DNA of 64,000 bases from the NCBI RefSeq assembly GCF_020283565.1, contig NC_060062.1:19440127-19504126 (forward strand), read 5' to 3'. The position numbers and the translations under genes are program-made. The notes below the pieces were generated by a model. It had not been told where the DNA came from. It saw only the letters and a program-made list of their open reading frames with translations, and searched no databases. This document shows positions 11,197 to 24,900 of this stretch, piece by piece (position 1 is the first letter of the stretch; each line of letters starts with the position of its first letter). This DNA is from Trifolium pratense (taxonomy: Eukaryota; Streptophyta; Magnoliopsida; Fabales; Fabaceae).

Positions 11197-13149
11197 TTTA
11201 AAATTATTGACAATACACGTAACTCTTGTTTTAAAGAAATACTTGTTTTTTTATTTAAAAAAAATAAGGGAGAATTCTTTTTATTAATAGGCGTCACTAA
11301 TACTTGTTTCATTATTTAAAAAAAATAATGACCATTTTACGACACAGAGGAACCCTCTTTAGGAAGAATATTTCAGTATTTGAAAAAGGACACAAATGAC
11401 TATTTCTTTTAGCATAACTATTTCTATCTCTCTTTTCTCAATTAATTGTTTTATTTGCTTATCTTTTGAAAGTTTATATTTTTAGAGGGAAGAACCAAAA
11501 TAGAACAAAAAAAAAAAAACCAAAATAGCCCCTCACAAAATAGTCCCACAAATTGGTTCCTTGCAATAAAAAAATACAGAATTTTAATCCTTTACAAAAA
11601 TAAATCAGGACATTTAAATATTTAATTGAACCATTATTTTAAAAATTAAGTTTTTTAGCTTATTTAGATTTTTTTTTCATTCAATCTCGCATATGATGCT
11701 GTCACCTCTCACCGCAATACATGCATGTCATGTTTTTAGGTGCACTCGGTCGTGCTGTGTTTTTTTTTTATTTTTTTTATTTTCTAAGTAATATAGTGGA
11801 ATATTCGAGATTCGAACTTCGACTCTTGTATTTATAATGTGATGTACATGTGCATGTGCTTTGCATTCTACCGAAAGGGAAAAATAAAAGTAGGTGAGAA
11901 AAAGGAAAATTGGGTTACATATAAATTACATTAGCTTCATAATCATAATAATAACTAGCCTTTACATAAAGATAGTATTGCATTGCATGCTTGCCTTCTC
12001 TGCTTCTCTTAACTTTCATTTCGTAAAAAACTTGGCTTTTTCTTTAAAAAAAGACTTGGTAACCACATGAACATGCATGGATTGGATTGATATATGTGCT
12101 AAAAAATATCTCTATCCTTTATTTTTATCCCTTTTGATGAAAAATATACTTTAATGTTGTTCCCTATTAGCCAAAGGTTTAAAAATATGTGTATATACTT
12201 GAAATTTTAGAAAATTGCTTGATGTCACGAAACATTTGATCGTAGTGTGTTACGAAATAATAATATTAAACATTTAATGGTAGTAGTGTGTTACGAAATA
12301 AAAAGTGACGTGTGTATCGTCGTGATATACAGATATTCGTGATTGGTTTTTCTTGCGACATATAAGTCTATTAGAAATTTTAAATTCTTTTTTGAACTAA
12401 TTAGAAATTTTAATTTAGATATACAAATAGAAAACAATTTTTAAGTGTTCTGAAAACTTAATCAGTATACATATATGCTATTACCAGGATATAATTAAGT
12501 ATATTTTGTATCTCTAATGTACCAGTGTCATATAGAATTAAGCAATGCTATGCTATGTTAATTATGAGCATAAGGATTAGGCACCTGGTAGTGGTAGGTC
12601 ATTAATATCTCAAAAGTATTAGTGTAGTACAATTAAGCAACTGTTCTTATTATGAGCAAATATGTTTTGATCATTTTCAATTTTCAAACTGTGTGCTGTG
12701 TTCTGCTTTTGCTAATTTTATTATTAGTATGTTAAAGGCTATGATTTGTTCCTGAGTGAGTTGGTACTTGGTATACTTGGAAGCAGCTCATGTGGACAGT
12801 ACAGTGGTCCAATGTACAACAAAATTGCTACTATAGTAATTAACATCTCATGGTTATCACTGCTTAAAGATTTATAAGTGACATAAACTACTCAGAAACT
12901 TTTTGCTTTTGTTTCTAATTTCCCAAAACTTCACTTCTGTACAATTTGTTTTCACCTTTAACAGATTTTAAGTATGCTAATAGTTGTCTGTGAAGATGTA
13001 ATCAAGTGGTATGGGCTTAATTCTGGGCGGGTAGCTCAACTAATTTGAGCTAATGGTTAAAGATGTTAAGATGTAAAAGAATCCGAGTTCAAATTGGTTA
13101 AATAAGACCTTTAAATAGGTTTATTAATTCTAGTTTAAAGAAAAATTTA

Positions 13150-13530
13150 TGATATATGTAATTGATTCGAACGGGCCTAAACTCCAAATTCCCCACACAA
13201 AGTTATCCTCAAAAGTATGAAAGTCTAAATGTCAAAAGACCAAACCGGCTCAATCCGATCGAAGGCCAATTCGCCCTCAAAGGTGCAACGGCTACCCTCA
13301 TAATCATAACGCCTATGCGTTCTTTAACGACGTTGGAGCCTAACATTTGATGAGTGTCGTCGATCACACATCAATGCTCCAATGACACTATTACCTTCAT
13401 TATAAAAGGTGTTTTCGTCCAATACTACATGATATGTAATTCCTATTCTAAATACTCTCATATTAACTTGAGCGTGTAAACATATCCCACCTATTTCAAC
13501 GTTGACGATTTGTTGTTCGAAGTTCGACCA
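13150..13530 (+). mobile_element. Possible Ty3/gypsy LTR fragment
   Basis: The order GGGCC-rich start, TTATAAAAGG TATA-like site (about 13400) and TTAACTTGAGCGT (about 13463) resembles LTRs of plant Tat/Athila-type gypsy elements, where ACTTGAGCGTCGGAGTG precedes a TGCAGGTA end. No internal region is seen. The short open frame inside is not a gene. Confidence 0.35.
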
Positions 13531-14109
13531 CTTCTTAACTTTTTAGAATTAATCAGAACCATATAAGTAAAGTCTAACTCAGCTAAGTATGTTTTTGTTA
13601 AATATGTTTGGATCTCATCCCCAAAAGCTAGCTTATAGGGTGATGTTGCCCTCACATATTTATACACTCAACAACCCAGGAACCTTAGAAATGTGAGACT
13701 TCAAACCATCTCCAACAACACACGTTTCCTCCACCAATAATTGCATAAGATTGACATGAAAAATTAAAAGTGTGTGATCCTATATCCTTCTTTTAATTTG
13801 TTTTTTCTTAACTATAGCTGTGTGGGGAGAGGGGGGACCAGGAGTATAGGAGGGTATAATCCGAGACACAACACATGCCAATGCTTTACACATTTCGTAG
13901 TGATGGACAATAATCACATGCTTTAGGGTATCTTACCATCACTTTTTTTAACTCTAATTTGACTTTGTGACAAATCAACAGCAAAATTTATCCTGTTTTA
14001 CACTCTTGCGTTCATTATTCTCCACCCTAATGATTATGTAGACTAAAAGTTTCATTCTTTTCTTCTGTCAAGCTTTTATACAAATTAAATCTTTTAAACA
14101 CTAATTATA

Positions 14110-14275
14110 GTTAGTTGGTCCAGTCATTGACGTTGAACTTGATAGGGAATATCAATGTTCAATCCCCGCAGCTGCGATCGGAATGGGCAGTTAGCACTTG
14201 ATGCTAGAACTGACCCTCGAACTAAATTAAGCGATTCAGTGGGCCGAATACCGGTGTTGGAAAAAAAAAGGGTGA
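14110..14275 (+). mobile_element. tRNA-derived SINE
   Basis: It starts TTAGTTGGTCCAGTCATTG (A-box region), has a B-box-like GTTCAATCCCCGC, a GATTCAGTGGGCCG block and a poly-A end (GTTGGAAAAAAAAA). A diverged relative lies at 40498-40653 with the same order of blocks. Confidence 0.6.
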
Positions 14276-14715
14276 AACCACATTTGGCCATTTCAAACTC
14301 AAATTTTGGAGTTCTCATAATTGAACCAAACAAGCACTAAATTTTCGCCAACCATGTTACTGTTCTTCCCATTCATCATTTATACTACTCACCTTTCACC
14401 AATAAAATCAAATTTGCTTCTAATAGTAACCGGAAGAAGTATAAAGTATAAACACCAGAAGTATTACTAGGAGTTGCTTCTTGGCAGAACATAACTAAAT
14501 TGATCAAATAGTTAACATGTTAATTAATTCTACATCAACAAAAAAAAAAGTTAATTAATTCTGCAACATATGTAAAGAACATTTTATATATGTTTGTGTG
14601 TGTTCATACAATTTTTAGACTCATCAACAACATGAAAATGAGAAAAGAACATGTTTGGCAACAGCATAGAGCCCTGTAAAAAAATTAAAGAAAAAACAAG
14701 ATATATGTATTACGA

Positions 14716-15696
14716 TTATGAACGTGGGAGAGACCCGATTCCCCTCGAAATCTGATCCATTCGATGATGATTAGACCCCAAACAACCTAACAAACCTCTC
14801 TTATAAGGCAAGAAAGTTTTTTTCTTCAACTCTTCATTAGCAGCCCGGTTAAGCGTATAATGCAATTCATGAGCCGAAACCGGTCCACGCCGCCTTGAAA
14901 ATGAGCCAGAACCTTCAGTAGACCGGAAACTAGAGTTCCTAACATCATCTTCGGCCGCAGCTGCACTTTTTTTCGACAAAGCTGTGTACTTTCTCAAAGG
15001 ATCTTTCTCATTTGCTCTTCCTTCAGAAGCACTCCTAAATAATAGAAAATCTCTTATTCTCCATTTTCTGTACCCTTTTGTGAATGACAAAAACGATTTC
15101 ATGTTACTTGTGGAAGAAGAAACAGAAACAGAAACATCTTCGGAATTTTCCACTATGTCAGAGACTCTCAGAGGGGATAATGATCTGCTTCCTTTTCTAC
15201 CAGAAGATAGAACCCTCTCTCTTCCTCTTTTCTCTTCTTTGTATCTTAGTTTTTCTTCAATTGCAGCTTCAAATTGATCCAAATCTCTCTCATGATCATG
15301 ATCATAAACTGTGTTTTTCTTTTGGGTGGGAGAAATTGGTATGTCGCCGGAATGAAACCGTTGAGGGGGTTTCAAGGGACGAATCTTTCCACCGTGGAAG
15401 AGTTCATCCGCGGCAGAAAGAGAGTCTCTTTGAAGATTACCACTGAAATCGAACGCGAAATCATCATCGTTACCTAAACTGTAGTTATTGTTGTGGCTGT
15501 GGTTAGGTTCAGGGTGAGAGGATTGAGCTGGAAAAAGAGGAGAAACACGAGATGGGCTAGTGGGAGCACTGAAGAAGAAGTTATTGGCAAAACGTTGAGG
15601 GGAAGAAGGAGCAGTGATGTATGGAGAAGAAGAGTTGCTGTCAAAGTTAAAATCTACAGAAAAAGGTGCTGCTGCAACTGGTGCCATTACCTCCAT
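14716..15696 (-). CDS. DUF1645 family protein (calmodulin-binding-like annotation)
   Basis: Single exon, 326 residues, starting at the ATG at 15696. The frame is open further upstream (to 15906), but that part is Leu/Ser/Pro-rich and UTR-like, whereas MEVMAPVAAAPFSVDF looks like the family N-terminus. Supporting motifs: Ser/Pro-rich TAPSSP and SAPTSP repeats (28-49); DFAFDF (79-84); the hallmark AADELFHGGKIRPLKPP (95-111); a basic KWRIRDFLLFRSASEG (211-226); a C-terminal YKRGLLGCLG. DUF1645 proteins are soluble, mostly disordered plant proteins. Some databases label them calmodulin-binding, and some members are stress-responsive, but no biochemical activity is established. The KWRIRDFLLF segment could form an amphipathic helix, which is my inference. 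Confidence 0.78.
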   Translation of the reverse strand: MEVMAPVAAAPFSVDFNFDSNSSSPYITAPSSPQRFANNFFFSAPTSPSRVSPLFPAQSSHPEPNHSHNNNYSLGNDDDFAFDFSGNLQRDSLSAADELFHGGKIRPLKPPQRFHSGDIPISPTQKKNTVYDHDHERDLDQFEAAIEEKLRYKEEKRGRERVLSSGRKGSRSLSPLRVSDIVENSEDVSVSVSSSTSNMKSFLSFTKGYRKWRIRDFLLFRSASEGRANEKDPLRKYTALSKKSAAAAEDDVRNSSFRSTEGSGSFSRRRGPVSAHELHYTLNRAANEELKKKTFLPYKRGLLGCLGSNHHRMDQISRGIGSLPRS

Positions 15697-16090
15697 GATG
15701 GGGGTTGGTGTGAATGGAGTGTTGTTGGTATGGTGGAAAGAAGAAATGGGTGTCGGTTGGAATGTGAAAGGGTGAATATATAGATAAAGAGTGTGAAGAA
15801 GAGAGGGAGAGAGGAGGAAAGATTGACTTTGAGTGAAGAAGGACTTGACTGACTGGTTATTTAGAAATAGATTATAGAGAACAAGCAGCCTTTGCAAGAC
15901 TACCAATTGTTTTTCCTTCTTTACATTAATTATAGTTTTTCTTAGTCAATGTATATTGAGTTGGAGTTAGTTCATGTGTCCTAACATTTTTCGTTTGATT
16001 ATTTGATTAAATTTTTTGAATTGGATACAATAATTTTGGTGGATCTAATTGTCTTTTATATTTAGCATCGGAAGGAATAATACATTAGAG
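15697..16090. promoter_or_regulatory. 5' leader and upstream region of the DUF1645 gene
   Basis: Transcription would run leftward. The 200 bp before the start codon are pyrimidine-rich on the minus strand, with CT runs near 15790-15830 and an AT-rich stretch beyond 15900. No single TATA site stands out. An LTR-like fragment begins at about 16091. Confidence 0.35.
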
Positions 16091-16560
16091 ATGTTCTGGG
16101 CCGACTAAAGCTCAATACATATAAAGATCCAATACAAACGGATAAGGACTACACGTGGTGTAAACGACCACGGAATGACCAAGATGAGCACGGATCGAAA
16201 GTCCACTGAATCTTATATCAACGCACACAACGGATAAATGACACTCCATGTGATATGTGTGGTTGATCATCTACACATGGGGGACCCCACTACATTAAAA
16301 CCCTAATATTCTTCTATATATAAGTATTCCAACATCAATTCTAATGTATGACATATGCGCCTCCATTTAACATTCTTTAACCTCATTCAAATACTAACTT
16401 TAGCGTCAAAATACTAACGGTTTTTGCAGGTATCTTTCCCCTCCAAACCAAGGAATCACACCAATCATCATCAATCATGAGCTCTACCAACTAAACTTTC
16501 ATCACTGAAACAATCATTTCTGAACGCCTCAGTTTAAGAGATATCAATAACATAGATACT
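16091..16560 (+). mobile_element. Ty3/gypsy LTR-like fragment
   Basis: It opens TGTTCTGGGCCGACT, then has TATATATAAG (about 16314) and the late-LTR pattern ACTTTAGCGT...TTTTTGCAGGTATC (about 16400-16437). This resembles the ACTTGAGCGT...GCAGGTAC signature of plant gypsy LTRs. There is no adjacent gag or pol, so it looks like a solo or truncated LTR. Confidence 0.45.
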
Positions 16561-16570
16561 AGTGCATACG

Positions 16571-16672
16571 AGAAAAATTCAATTGAGAAGGAAGAATCCA
16601 CATATGTGCCCCACAGGTTCCCTAACGGAGATTAGTCATCGTTAACGGCAGTGAAAAATTTGTACCAATAAA
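16571..16672 (+). mobile_element. 5'-truncated SINE copy
   Basis: The 3' half of the SINE family at 16687-16892: AATTGAGAAGGAAGAATCC, then CCCCACAGGTTCCC, GGAGATTAGTCATCG and a GTACCAATA end. It lacks the A and B boxes. It lies just upstream of the complete copy, so that copy landed beside or inside it. Confidence 0.6.
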
Positions 16673-16674
16673 GT

Positions 16675-16904
16675 AAAGATAAAATATCAACAATAAATTG
16701 GTCCAAGTGGTAAGGGTCTTGATCCCCTTAAGCATATGGTCAGGGGTTCGATTCCTGACTCATGTGTATGGAGAAAATTCGGTTGGGAGGAGAGAATCCA
16801 CCTTGTGTGCCCCACAGGTTCCCCAACGGAGATTAGTCATCGCTTATGGCGTTGAAAACTTCGTACCAATATCATGGTAACCCAAAAAAAAAAAAGATAA
16901 AATA
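16675..16904 (+). mobile_element. Full-length tRNA-like SINE with 12-bp target duplication
   Basis: The element (16687-16892) starts with an A-box region AATTGGTCCAAGTGGTAAGG, has the B box GGGGTTCGATTCC and a conserved body (ATTCGGTTGGGAGGAG, GTGCCCCACAGGTTCCC), and ends in poly-A. The direct repeat AAAGATAAAATA flanks it (16675-16686 and 16893-16904). Related copies lie at 16571, 20403 and 29250. Confidence 0.75.
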
Positions 16905-19900
16905 ACATTGCTACAGGGTTTATTATTTTTCTTATTAAAATAAAGATAAAAATAATTTAACTTATCGATCTTTATTATTTCTTAATTCATGTACAAATCT
17001 CTAAAAATACAAGTTTTGGCGGAGAGAGAGTATGGGTAATTTTATTTAGACTAGAGTAGAAAACACAAGGTTAAGTGGAAGACATAGAATTTAGATTTGT
17101 TGCCGTAAACATTTGACGCAATTGAGCTATAGTGATTTTAACTATTTATTTAAGATCGAACAGATCAAATTATATATATGGTTTCACACAATAAAACAAT
17201 CTTAATAGCTAATTTGACATCTGACGGTCTCAAATTTGTTAGAGCGACACTCTAACTACTCGAAATCTTCCAAACACACATGAATTTTAGTTTTACTTTA
17301 GAACTCAATTCATATAAATTCAAAATGGCAACAAGAAATAGTAAACTTCCATTAGAATTCCATTAGAATCTCAATACTCATCTTTAAAGTAACTCCTAGT
17401 CAGGTAGAGCTGAAGTTTAGATTTGCACCTAAAAATGAGAAAATATATTTTTACTTTTTTTTTTATTTTTTTACTTTGGAATGAGAAAAGATATTAAATA
17501 AGACTTTTCTCATTCATCTTGCTTTGTACAGTTGAAGGAATGCTTTCATTTTCTCGTTATTTATTATATTAAGAAATTTGGTTGCAATTTTTGACGAACT
17601 GAATTGAAGGCACATTGTTCACTAATTAATACAAATAATTTTATATATGACGTTTTTTTTTTATAAATATATTTTAAATGAAATTGTGCACTTGAACAAA
17701 AGATAATTGAAATTAAACACGTTGCACAAATATATAATAAAAATGTCTATACGTCATAACAATAAGTCTCCTTTGTTCTTTTTTGACTATATTGTCCATG
17801 AAACATAAACATCCATAATTTTAATTTTATATCAACCATGTAGCAACAAGAAATGTCCCTTTCATTTTCAAACTTTGTAATCATGTTCTCTTTAAGGCCA
17901 ATGATATTAAGAATGGTTAAATAGTATTGTAAGTTTTATAATCTTAGTCTTTTTTTTTTTTTGGTTACATTTTATAATCTTAGTCTGCTGTATCACAAAA
18001 CAATATCTTAATTGTCTTAAGTTCATAACTCAATTCTGTTTTGCATCCATATTGCGGCGCCCAGCACATATTCTCTTAAAACGGATTTCTAATTCTATCA
18101 ACTTGGTCACTTGCACAACCATATCACATAAACCAATCTATATGTTTCTAGATTCTAGATTTTGTTGTAATAAAATATCATGCATTAATATTCAAGGGTA
18201 ATTAATAAGTATAACTCTGATATTCTAGAAATTTGTTACATATATATATTATTATATATAGAAGAAAAAAAAAAGAAATTTGCTACATATAATTTAATAT
18301 TAAATTATTTAATGTCATATATTCTATTATATTTAATTGTTTAAAATAAATTTAAATACTAAATTAATTGTGTCTACAAAATGTCAGCATTCGATAAGCA
18401 TTAGGTACCAAAAAATTAACCTACTCCCATTGTTCAACCAATTTCACTTACAGTATATATATGTACAACTAATAAAAGATTTATAGAAAATATCATTGTA
18501 AAACTTATCTTTATCTTCAATTAGCAAATTTTTTTACCATGACGTAGTACATAGTTTTCACCGTCGTGTGACTGATTTCTGTCAAAAAAAAAAATGTGAA
18601 ACACAAAGTAAATTTTTCTGTTTTAACTGAATTTTTTACTTAGAGGACGACTTTCCCTCCATTTTTTTGTAGGTTTGTTAGGGACATAAAAATAAGCCTA
18701 ACCACGAAAGAATCATAATTTTTCAATGTCAGATGCATTAATTATGAATTTTTACACCAAAACGTCGCGCGGAACGGATACGACGTAAACTACTACTTAT
18801 AAGTCAAATTTTGAAATATTTTGCTTTTCCAAAAAAAAAAAAAAAGTCAAATTTTGAACTTATTTTTTCCTAACACATTCCGACAAAGTTTTGATTTATT
18901 TTGTGAAGTAACATCTAAATATCAACTTAAAGGACACAAATCCCTTGGATCTAATTCATTATTGGTTTAATCAACAAGTTTTAACAACTACTGATCATGA
19001 CATTTAGTTTTCTAACAAAATTTAGATGATCAATTTAACCTTAGTCTGAACATATTTTGTATTAATATACCATGTCCAGTCCACTGTATATATAATAATT
19101 ATAATTATGTGAGAATGTGAGATCATTTCCATGTTTTAATAAAGAACAATGACATTGATATATTCAAGATCTCTATCATAAACCAAAGTGATAAGAAATC
19201 TAATTCAAGATTTGCTTTTGCTTAATTAGTTGTAACATTATTCCATAGTAGTTGTTGGATGACTAAAATCACAAACGATCGACCTCAAATGGTAAGAAAA
19301 TTATGGGCCTGCTTTGTCATTTTGTTTCTTTGGCTACATTTCATTTAGCTTTTTTATTTTTAATTGAAAGATCCATTTAGCTTAATTAGTGGTAGATTTT
19401 GATTGATTAAATAATTGACACGAAATTCATCCCTCTTGATACTTATTGACCATAAATTGTATATGAAAAGAAGTTGTACTTAAGTTTATAAAATTTGCTT
19501 CTGGAAATTGAAATAATTTAGATAGAATTACTAGTTCTTACAAAACATGTGATTAGTATTTTTTAGTATAGATAGAAAATCCAACAACGATTGACCAAAA
19601 GAAAATCCAATAACGCAGACAAATTTAAATTTGTTGTTGTCAACTATATTTATTAGTATTTATTTATTATTCATTTGTACAGCTCACAAATTGTTAGAAA
19701 ATAAATTGCATTTAAATCACATGTACAATGCTTCTACTCATCCAAGACTTATTATTTGTACGAAACCATGATATGTTTTTAAACTATCAGCAGAGACATC
19801 ACATTATTATATGTAGAGTTGGAGTTTGAATTTCGGATACCTCACTTATTCACCTGTAAGGTGAAATTTCTAACTACTAGACTACTTGACCCAAAACAAT

Positions 19901-20402
19901 AGTAAAAAGTAAAGCAGACTATTTCCTCTCTTTTTTTCTTTATTTTTGTCTTAACCTCCATTTTTTAACCAATGAGTGATTTGATGAGATGGTTCGCATC
20001 TCTTTCGGCTTAATCAAAGATTTTTAGTACAAACTTATCTAAAAAATGGAGCAGTTTTAAATCTTTTGAATAAGAGTTTTGTCGTCAATTATAGGTATAC
20101 CCGATTTGATGAAATAGTTTTTGCAATTGTGTGCAAGAGATAACTATTTACACCGTCCAGAAAAAATCCCCTCTCCCAAGAAAAGGGACTTCGATAATTT
20201 AAAATTTGGTATGAAGGTAAACAAAATCTGACGAAAGAATAGTTCAAACCAAGATGGAACTCAATCGATATTTTCGACTAATTCGACATAAACTAAAACT
20301 CATTAACCATACTAAATTGATATAGTTGTACAATTTTAAGGAATAAAATATGCATTAATTCTGCATAATCATTTTTTCATCTCATAACATAGGATAACCA
20401 CG

Positions 20403-20530
20403 AATAATTGATTGGTCCAAGTGGTAATGAATTAAGATCTCTTTTAAGTATGTGATGGGGGATCAATTTTTGCATACGCAGATAATTTTGAAATCTAAGG
20501 GAAAACATAGACTTCTACAAAATAAAATGA
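20403..20530 (+). mobile_element. Decayed SINE copy
   Basis: It starts ATTGATTGGTCCAAGTGGTA as in the full SINE at 16687. The B-box region is degraded (GGGGGATCAATTTTTGC) and the body is barely recognisable. Confidence 0.45.
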
Positions 20531-20777
20531 ATAATTAAAATATGAATTGAAGGTTTGGACCTATGTTTTAAAACATATATGAGGTCATCCCAACCAATTG
20601 AGCTAAGCAAACTCTTATTAGTAGGTTGTCAGATTATATATATACTTGATACTTGATTAAATTATTATTTTTGTTTAGAATATTTTTTAGCCCAAAATTT
20701 TGAGAACTAAAAGTCTAAAACTCTTGTTTGAATTACTTGACCCTTGGTCAAACTCTTACTTCGTGTGTCCAACTAAT

Positions 20778-20813
20778 ATATATATATATATATAAGTGTG
20801 TGTGCGCGCGCAC
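20778..20813. repeat. (TA)n-(GT)n-(GC)n microsatellite
   Basis: A run of TA dinucleotides passes into GTGTGTG and then CGCGCGCACG. The alternating purine-pyrimidine run could adopt Z-DNA; that part is inference. Confidence 0.8.
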
Positions 20814-21978
20814 GTTTATTTGATCTGATCGGAGATTTACGACTTGAATGATGAAGTAGAAAGTGAGGCCGACTACTTCTCCACAGAGGATTATCGATGT
20901 ATTTACAATATTCTGACAATGAAATAAGTAAAAGCTATGAGTGTGAATTTCTTAGGGTTTAAAAATAGTGTACTAATCTTGTGTCATAGGTTAGTTTTTA
21001 GATGAGAACAGTTAGGTTTTTAGGATACAAGATCTTAGTTTGACAGCTATCTTAAAGGACAATCATCAAACGTGTGTCTATGAAATGTCCATGACATAAT
21101 CACATCACACGACCTTGATTTGATCACCAAGCATGTTTAGGTGTGTCGATGACATAATTAGCTCCTGGCTAGTTATATTTGAAGTTACCTTCTCCATTGT
21201 TTAATTGAGCTTAGCCCAATACGAAACGATGTGTTTCGAGGGTTTTTTTTTGCGCCCCTGCCTTTCTCACGCCTCTCTTGAAATTTCAAAAATAGCCCCT
21301 TGCAATATAACTAGCTAGAGTTAAAAAAGGAGCGCAAAATATGAAAAAACACAGTTCACTGCTTAACTAAAAACCTTATAAAATCTAATATTTGTATCCC
21401 CTCACCTTTCGTTTATGCCCTTTGAAAATATTTACATAAGGTTTGCTGCTTAAAGTGTGAAAAACTCGACTAAACTCATAAAAAAAACATGTACAACACA
21501 AGCAATTTTGGAAGAGAAGTGAACAATGTCAGAACTCGTTTAAACTTAACTGTTTTTCACTAACATTGCTAGCGTTGTGTACGAGACAGTTAGTCTTCAA
21601 ACTCAACAAAAAATGAATGTCTAAACTTTACTTTATATATTTCGTCTTTTGATTTTTAAGATCAAACATGAAATAAATATTTCTATATTGTTCAGTCTTT
21701 ACACTCAATTTCAAGTTTTTGCAAGCAAGCAGCTACATTATACTGTGTAAAGATAGTATTAAAAATAATTTTGTGGCTGTCTACTAACGATTAAAATAAA
21801 CAAAAATAACCTAAGCCATATTATATGGTCAGGTTTAATCCAAAATTTCAGACATAAATATAATCTTAATAACCTTGGGTACCATATAACCCAGCTACAA
21901 ATTTAAAAATAATACTACAGTTCACAAGAGAGCAATAAAATTGATCCTATTTCAATACCAAGTGTCCTGCTATGACCG

Positions 21979-24900
21979 TTACGAAGCCCCTTGAACTGCA
22001 GCAGCAGGTTGCATAGCTATATCCTGATTCTGTCTAGCAGCATATCCATGGCCGCCTCCGTATCCATGACCTCCATAACCACCGCCGTAGTGTCCATTAG
22101 AGTCATTCCTCCACTGTGAGATACCAAATAATCAAATTAGGGTAATTAGAGGTTAATTTCATTAATGATATACTACTCCGTCCCAAAATATAAGCAAAAG
22201 GAGGTCAACAAAAGTGAATGTATCAACTTTCATTGACCAATTTTTGCTTTTATTTTGGGACGGAGGGAGTATAATACTTGACTGGGAATAACATTTATGC
22301 ATGTGCAGAAATTTATTTTGGGGAGTTCATAATTAAAATCTAAAGTGGAAAGGAATTAAAAAGTGCATATGACAACTCTTTGTAGCAACTAATTACATGT
22401 TGTAGGCGTATGATTGTGGAAATTTTATAAAATAATTTGACTTGTAAGTAGAAGGTGAAAGTCATAATAATAGAAAATAAATAACAAACTATCAGCACTG
22501 ATGATATACAAGCTCACGCGAGAAAAAATAAGCCACGTTTCCTTTAGTGAAACATTTATATTTTCATTTTTTAGAATGTGTTATTTTACTTGCTAACAAA
22601 AAGATAATAGACTATTGAAGTGAACAATTGTGTGCATTTTTTGAAAACAATAAAAATGTCAAAAGAATTGTTTTCATGATTTCCGGAATAATCATCTCAA
22701 CTAGCATTTCATTTTGTCTTCATTACAATGGTTACTTCAAGAGTCTCACATCGTATTAGCAAGTTAAAATGAAAACATTTTAAAAATGAAAATAGAAAAG
22801 GTAATCACAAATTAAACGGGTCTTAGTTTCGTAGTAGTACACAAACATCAAACTGGAATCGATTACGAGGAGAATGAAACCTCATAATTGTCCCATTAGA
22901 TAGCCAGTGACAAAAATAAAACAAAAATTGATTTCAAGAGAAGAAAAGAAAACTCACATGCTTATTTCCTGGACTGCGACCCCAAGAAAGACGCACCGTC
23001 TGCTTTCCAATCACTGTTCCATTCAATGCCTGAATTGCATCCTCAGCATTCTTTCTGTTACAGAAAGAACAGAAGGCATTAAAACATAGAATTCACCGAG
23101 GCAAAAATAAGACAGTACTAATGATATTGTCAATATTCACAATCATATCATCATACGCAATAATAGTTCAAAGCAATTTCCTTCAATATAATGTCCTTGT
23201 CCCTATGATTCTACAACATGAAAGAGTTTGCATAATCACGGTTCCATACCCATTTGAGGAATACTTAAACCACTGTCAATTTTGCAGAAACCCATCCACT
23301 GTGCTGTGGGGGTTACAATGACTTGCAAGCATGTCATAATCTATGTCTATGTTAAGTTAAGGGATATCACAAATGTACCTGTCAGCCAGTTGAACAAACC
23401 CACATCCTTTACCGACTGGAATTTTCACAGAGATGACATCCCCAAATTGCAAAAATGGTTGTCTGAGATCCTCATCACTGATTTCAGAATCAAGCCCTCC
23501 AACAAATATCTGTAACAGATATCCGTTACTAAGATATAAAAAGAAGTTTATTAAAAGATATAGAAAAAAGCTACAAAAGCAGACTGACAGTTGTGTTGTT
23601 AGAATCCCCGTCAGATTGGGAACCTTGGGCCACAGCACCGTTGGATGAGTGTCCACCACCACCAGCCAACACTACAGCTAGTTTAAAAGAGGAAAATGTC
23701 AGCTATTTAAATTTCTAAATCATGATACGTGATATTACAGCATTCCAGTGATAACAAAACAAGAAAGAAAGCCGGCACAATATATACGCCATAAAAAATC
23801 AATTTTCCTTTCTGGTTATGCATTCAAGTTTCTAAACTACAAAAAAAAATACAAACATATCACTAACATTCAATAAATAGATTGAGGTTGAAAAACACAA
23901 ACTTGTCGTTTAGCCATCAAACAATATATGTAATGAGATAGGCAAGGGAATAGAAAAACCATAGAAAAATCTGCAATAAACAATTGTCAAAAATAAAGAT
24001 AATAATTCCATTCATGCATAAAGCCAGATGCAAATATGAAATTTAATATATGAATAAACATATTTAAGAAGCAACAAGCTCCAGGTACTTGTATTGAAAA
24101 GTTTACTATAACTACTGAAAGCATAAAGTGCACTTACAAATAAAGCAGGTTACTTACAAATCATTATCATACATGTTTAACAAGGTAATTAAAATCAAGA
24201 TTTTACGCAAAAATCGGTAAGGGGAAGTAAAATCGTAACACAAATTGTAAGATTATACAAAATTGCATAACTAAGACAAAGAAAACCTTGAATCACACTT
24301 GAAATACTTATGCAAATTTAAATTCAGTAACATGAGATTTTGAAGTCATTTGGAAACGAAACAGAAGAAGATTTATTTTTAAACAGACGCGAGCATAATT
24401 GCTAAATTGCAAGATTTATGTGTGTGCTTAACGCTGAGGCCAAACATAATTGTATTACACTTTTACGATTTCAATCGGGATTCCACCCGATTACACAAAA
24501 ATAGGATTATATGTGTACTCATAACCGAAAACATTTAGGATTAAAATCAGGCTTTTAATTATCATGCATGTTAATATTCAAATTTTATCGGATACACACA
24601 CAAAAACCAAATTAAACAAATAATTATAGAAAATATGAATATTAACATCCAACAAGGAAATCAAGTTATTGGGACCTATGAAAATCTAGTATGACTGCAG
24701 CAGAAATGGTTGCTGTTGATTTAAGTGGTATCGTGTATATAATAAGTTAAACTCTACGACAGCATAATGATATAATAAAATTACATCACAAGCAAGTATG
24801 ATAAGAATTAAATAACAAACCTTGTGAAGAATATTGTTGTGGATTGCCATAAGTTTTTTTGGGCGTTGCAACACCTACTCGCATAGGCCTGCTAGAACAA

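Larger units (their letters stand above)
9649..14715. other. Intergenic region with MITEs and LTR/SINE debris
   Basis: The first ~180 bp are probably the ZOP1 3' UTR. After that no gene is supported. Two related MITEs (10217-10400, 11021-11196), a possible gypsy LTR piece (13150-13530) and a SINE (14110-14275) are visible. The stretch 11200-13150 is AT-rich with nothing recognisable. At about 13019-13110 a weak tRNA-like motif is too poor to call. Confidence 0.5.
16905..21870. other. Long AT-rich intergenic region, no gene seen
   Basis: No coding frame with recognisable content is found in nearly 5 kb. It holds a decayed SINE (20403), a mixed dinucleotide run (20781) and short tRNA-like repeats, for example near 19800-19890. 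The last part before 21979 is probably the 3' UTR and flank of the RNA-binding protein gene. Confidence 0.5.

Noticed and set aside
13162..13350. 62-residue open frame
   Set aside because: It lies in a likely gypsy LTR fragment and has no protein motif.
15084..15783. Several plus-strand open frames over the DUF1645 gene
   Set aside because: Antisense shadows of a clearly coding minus-strand exon.
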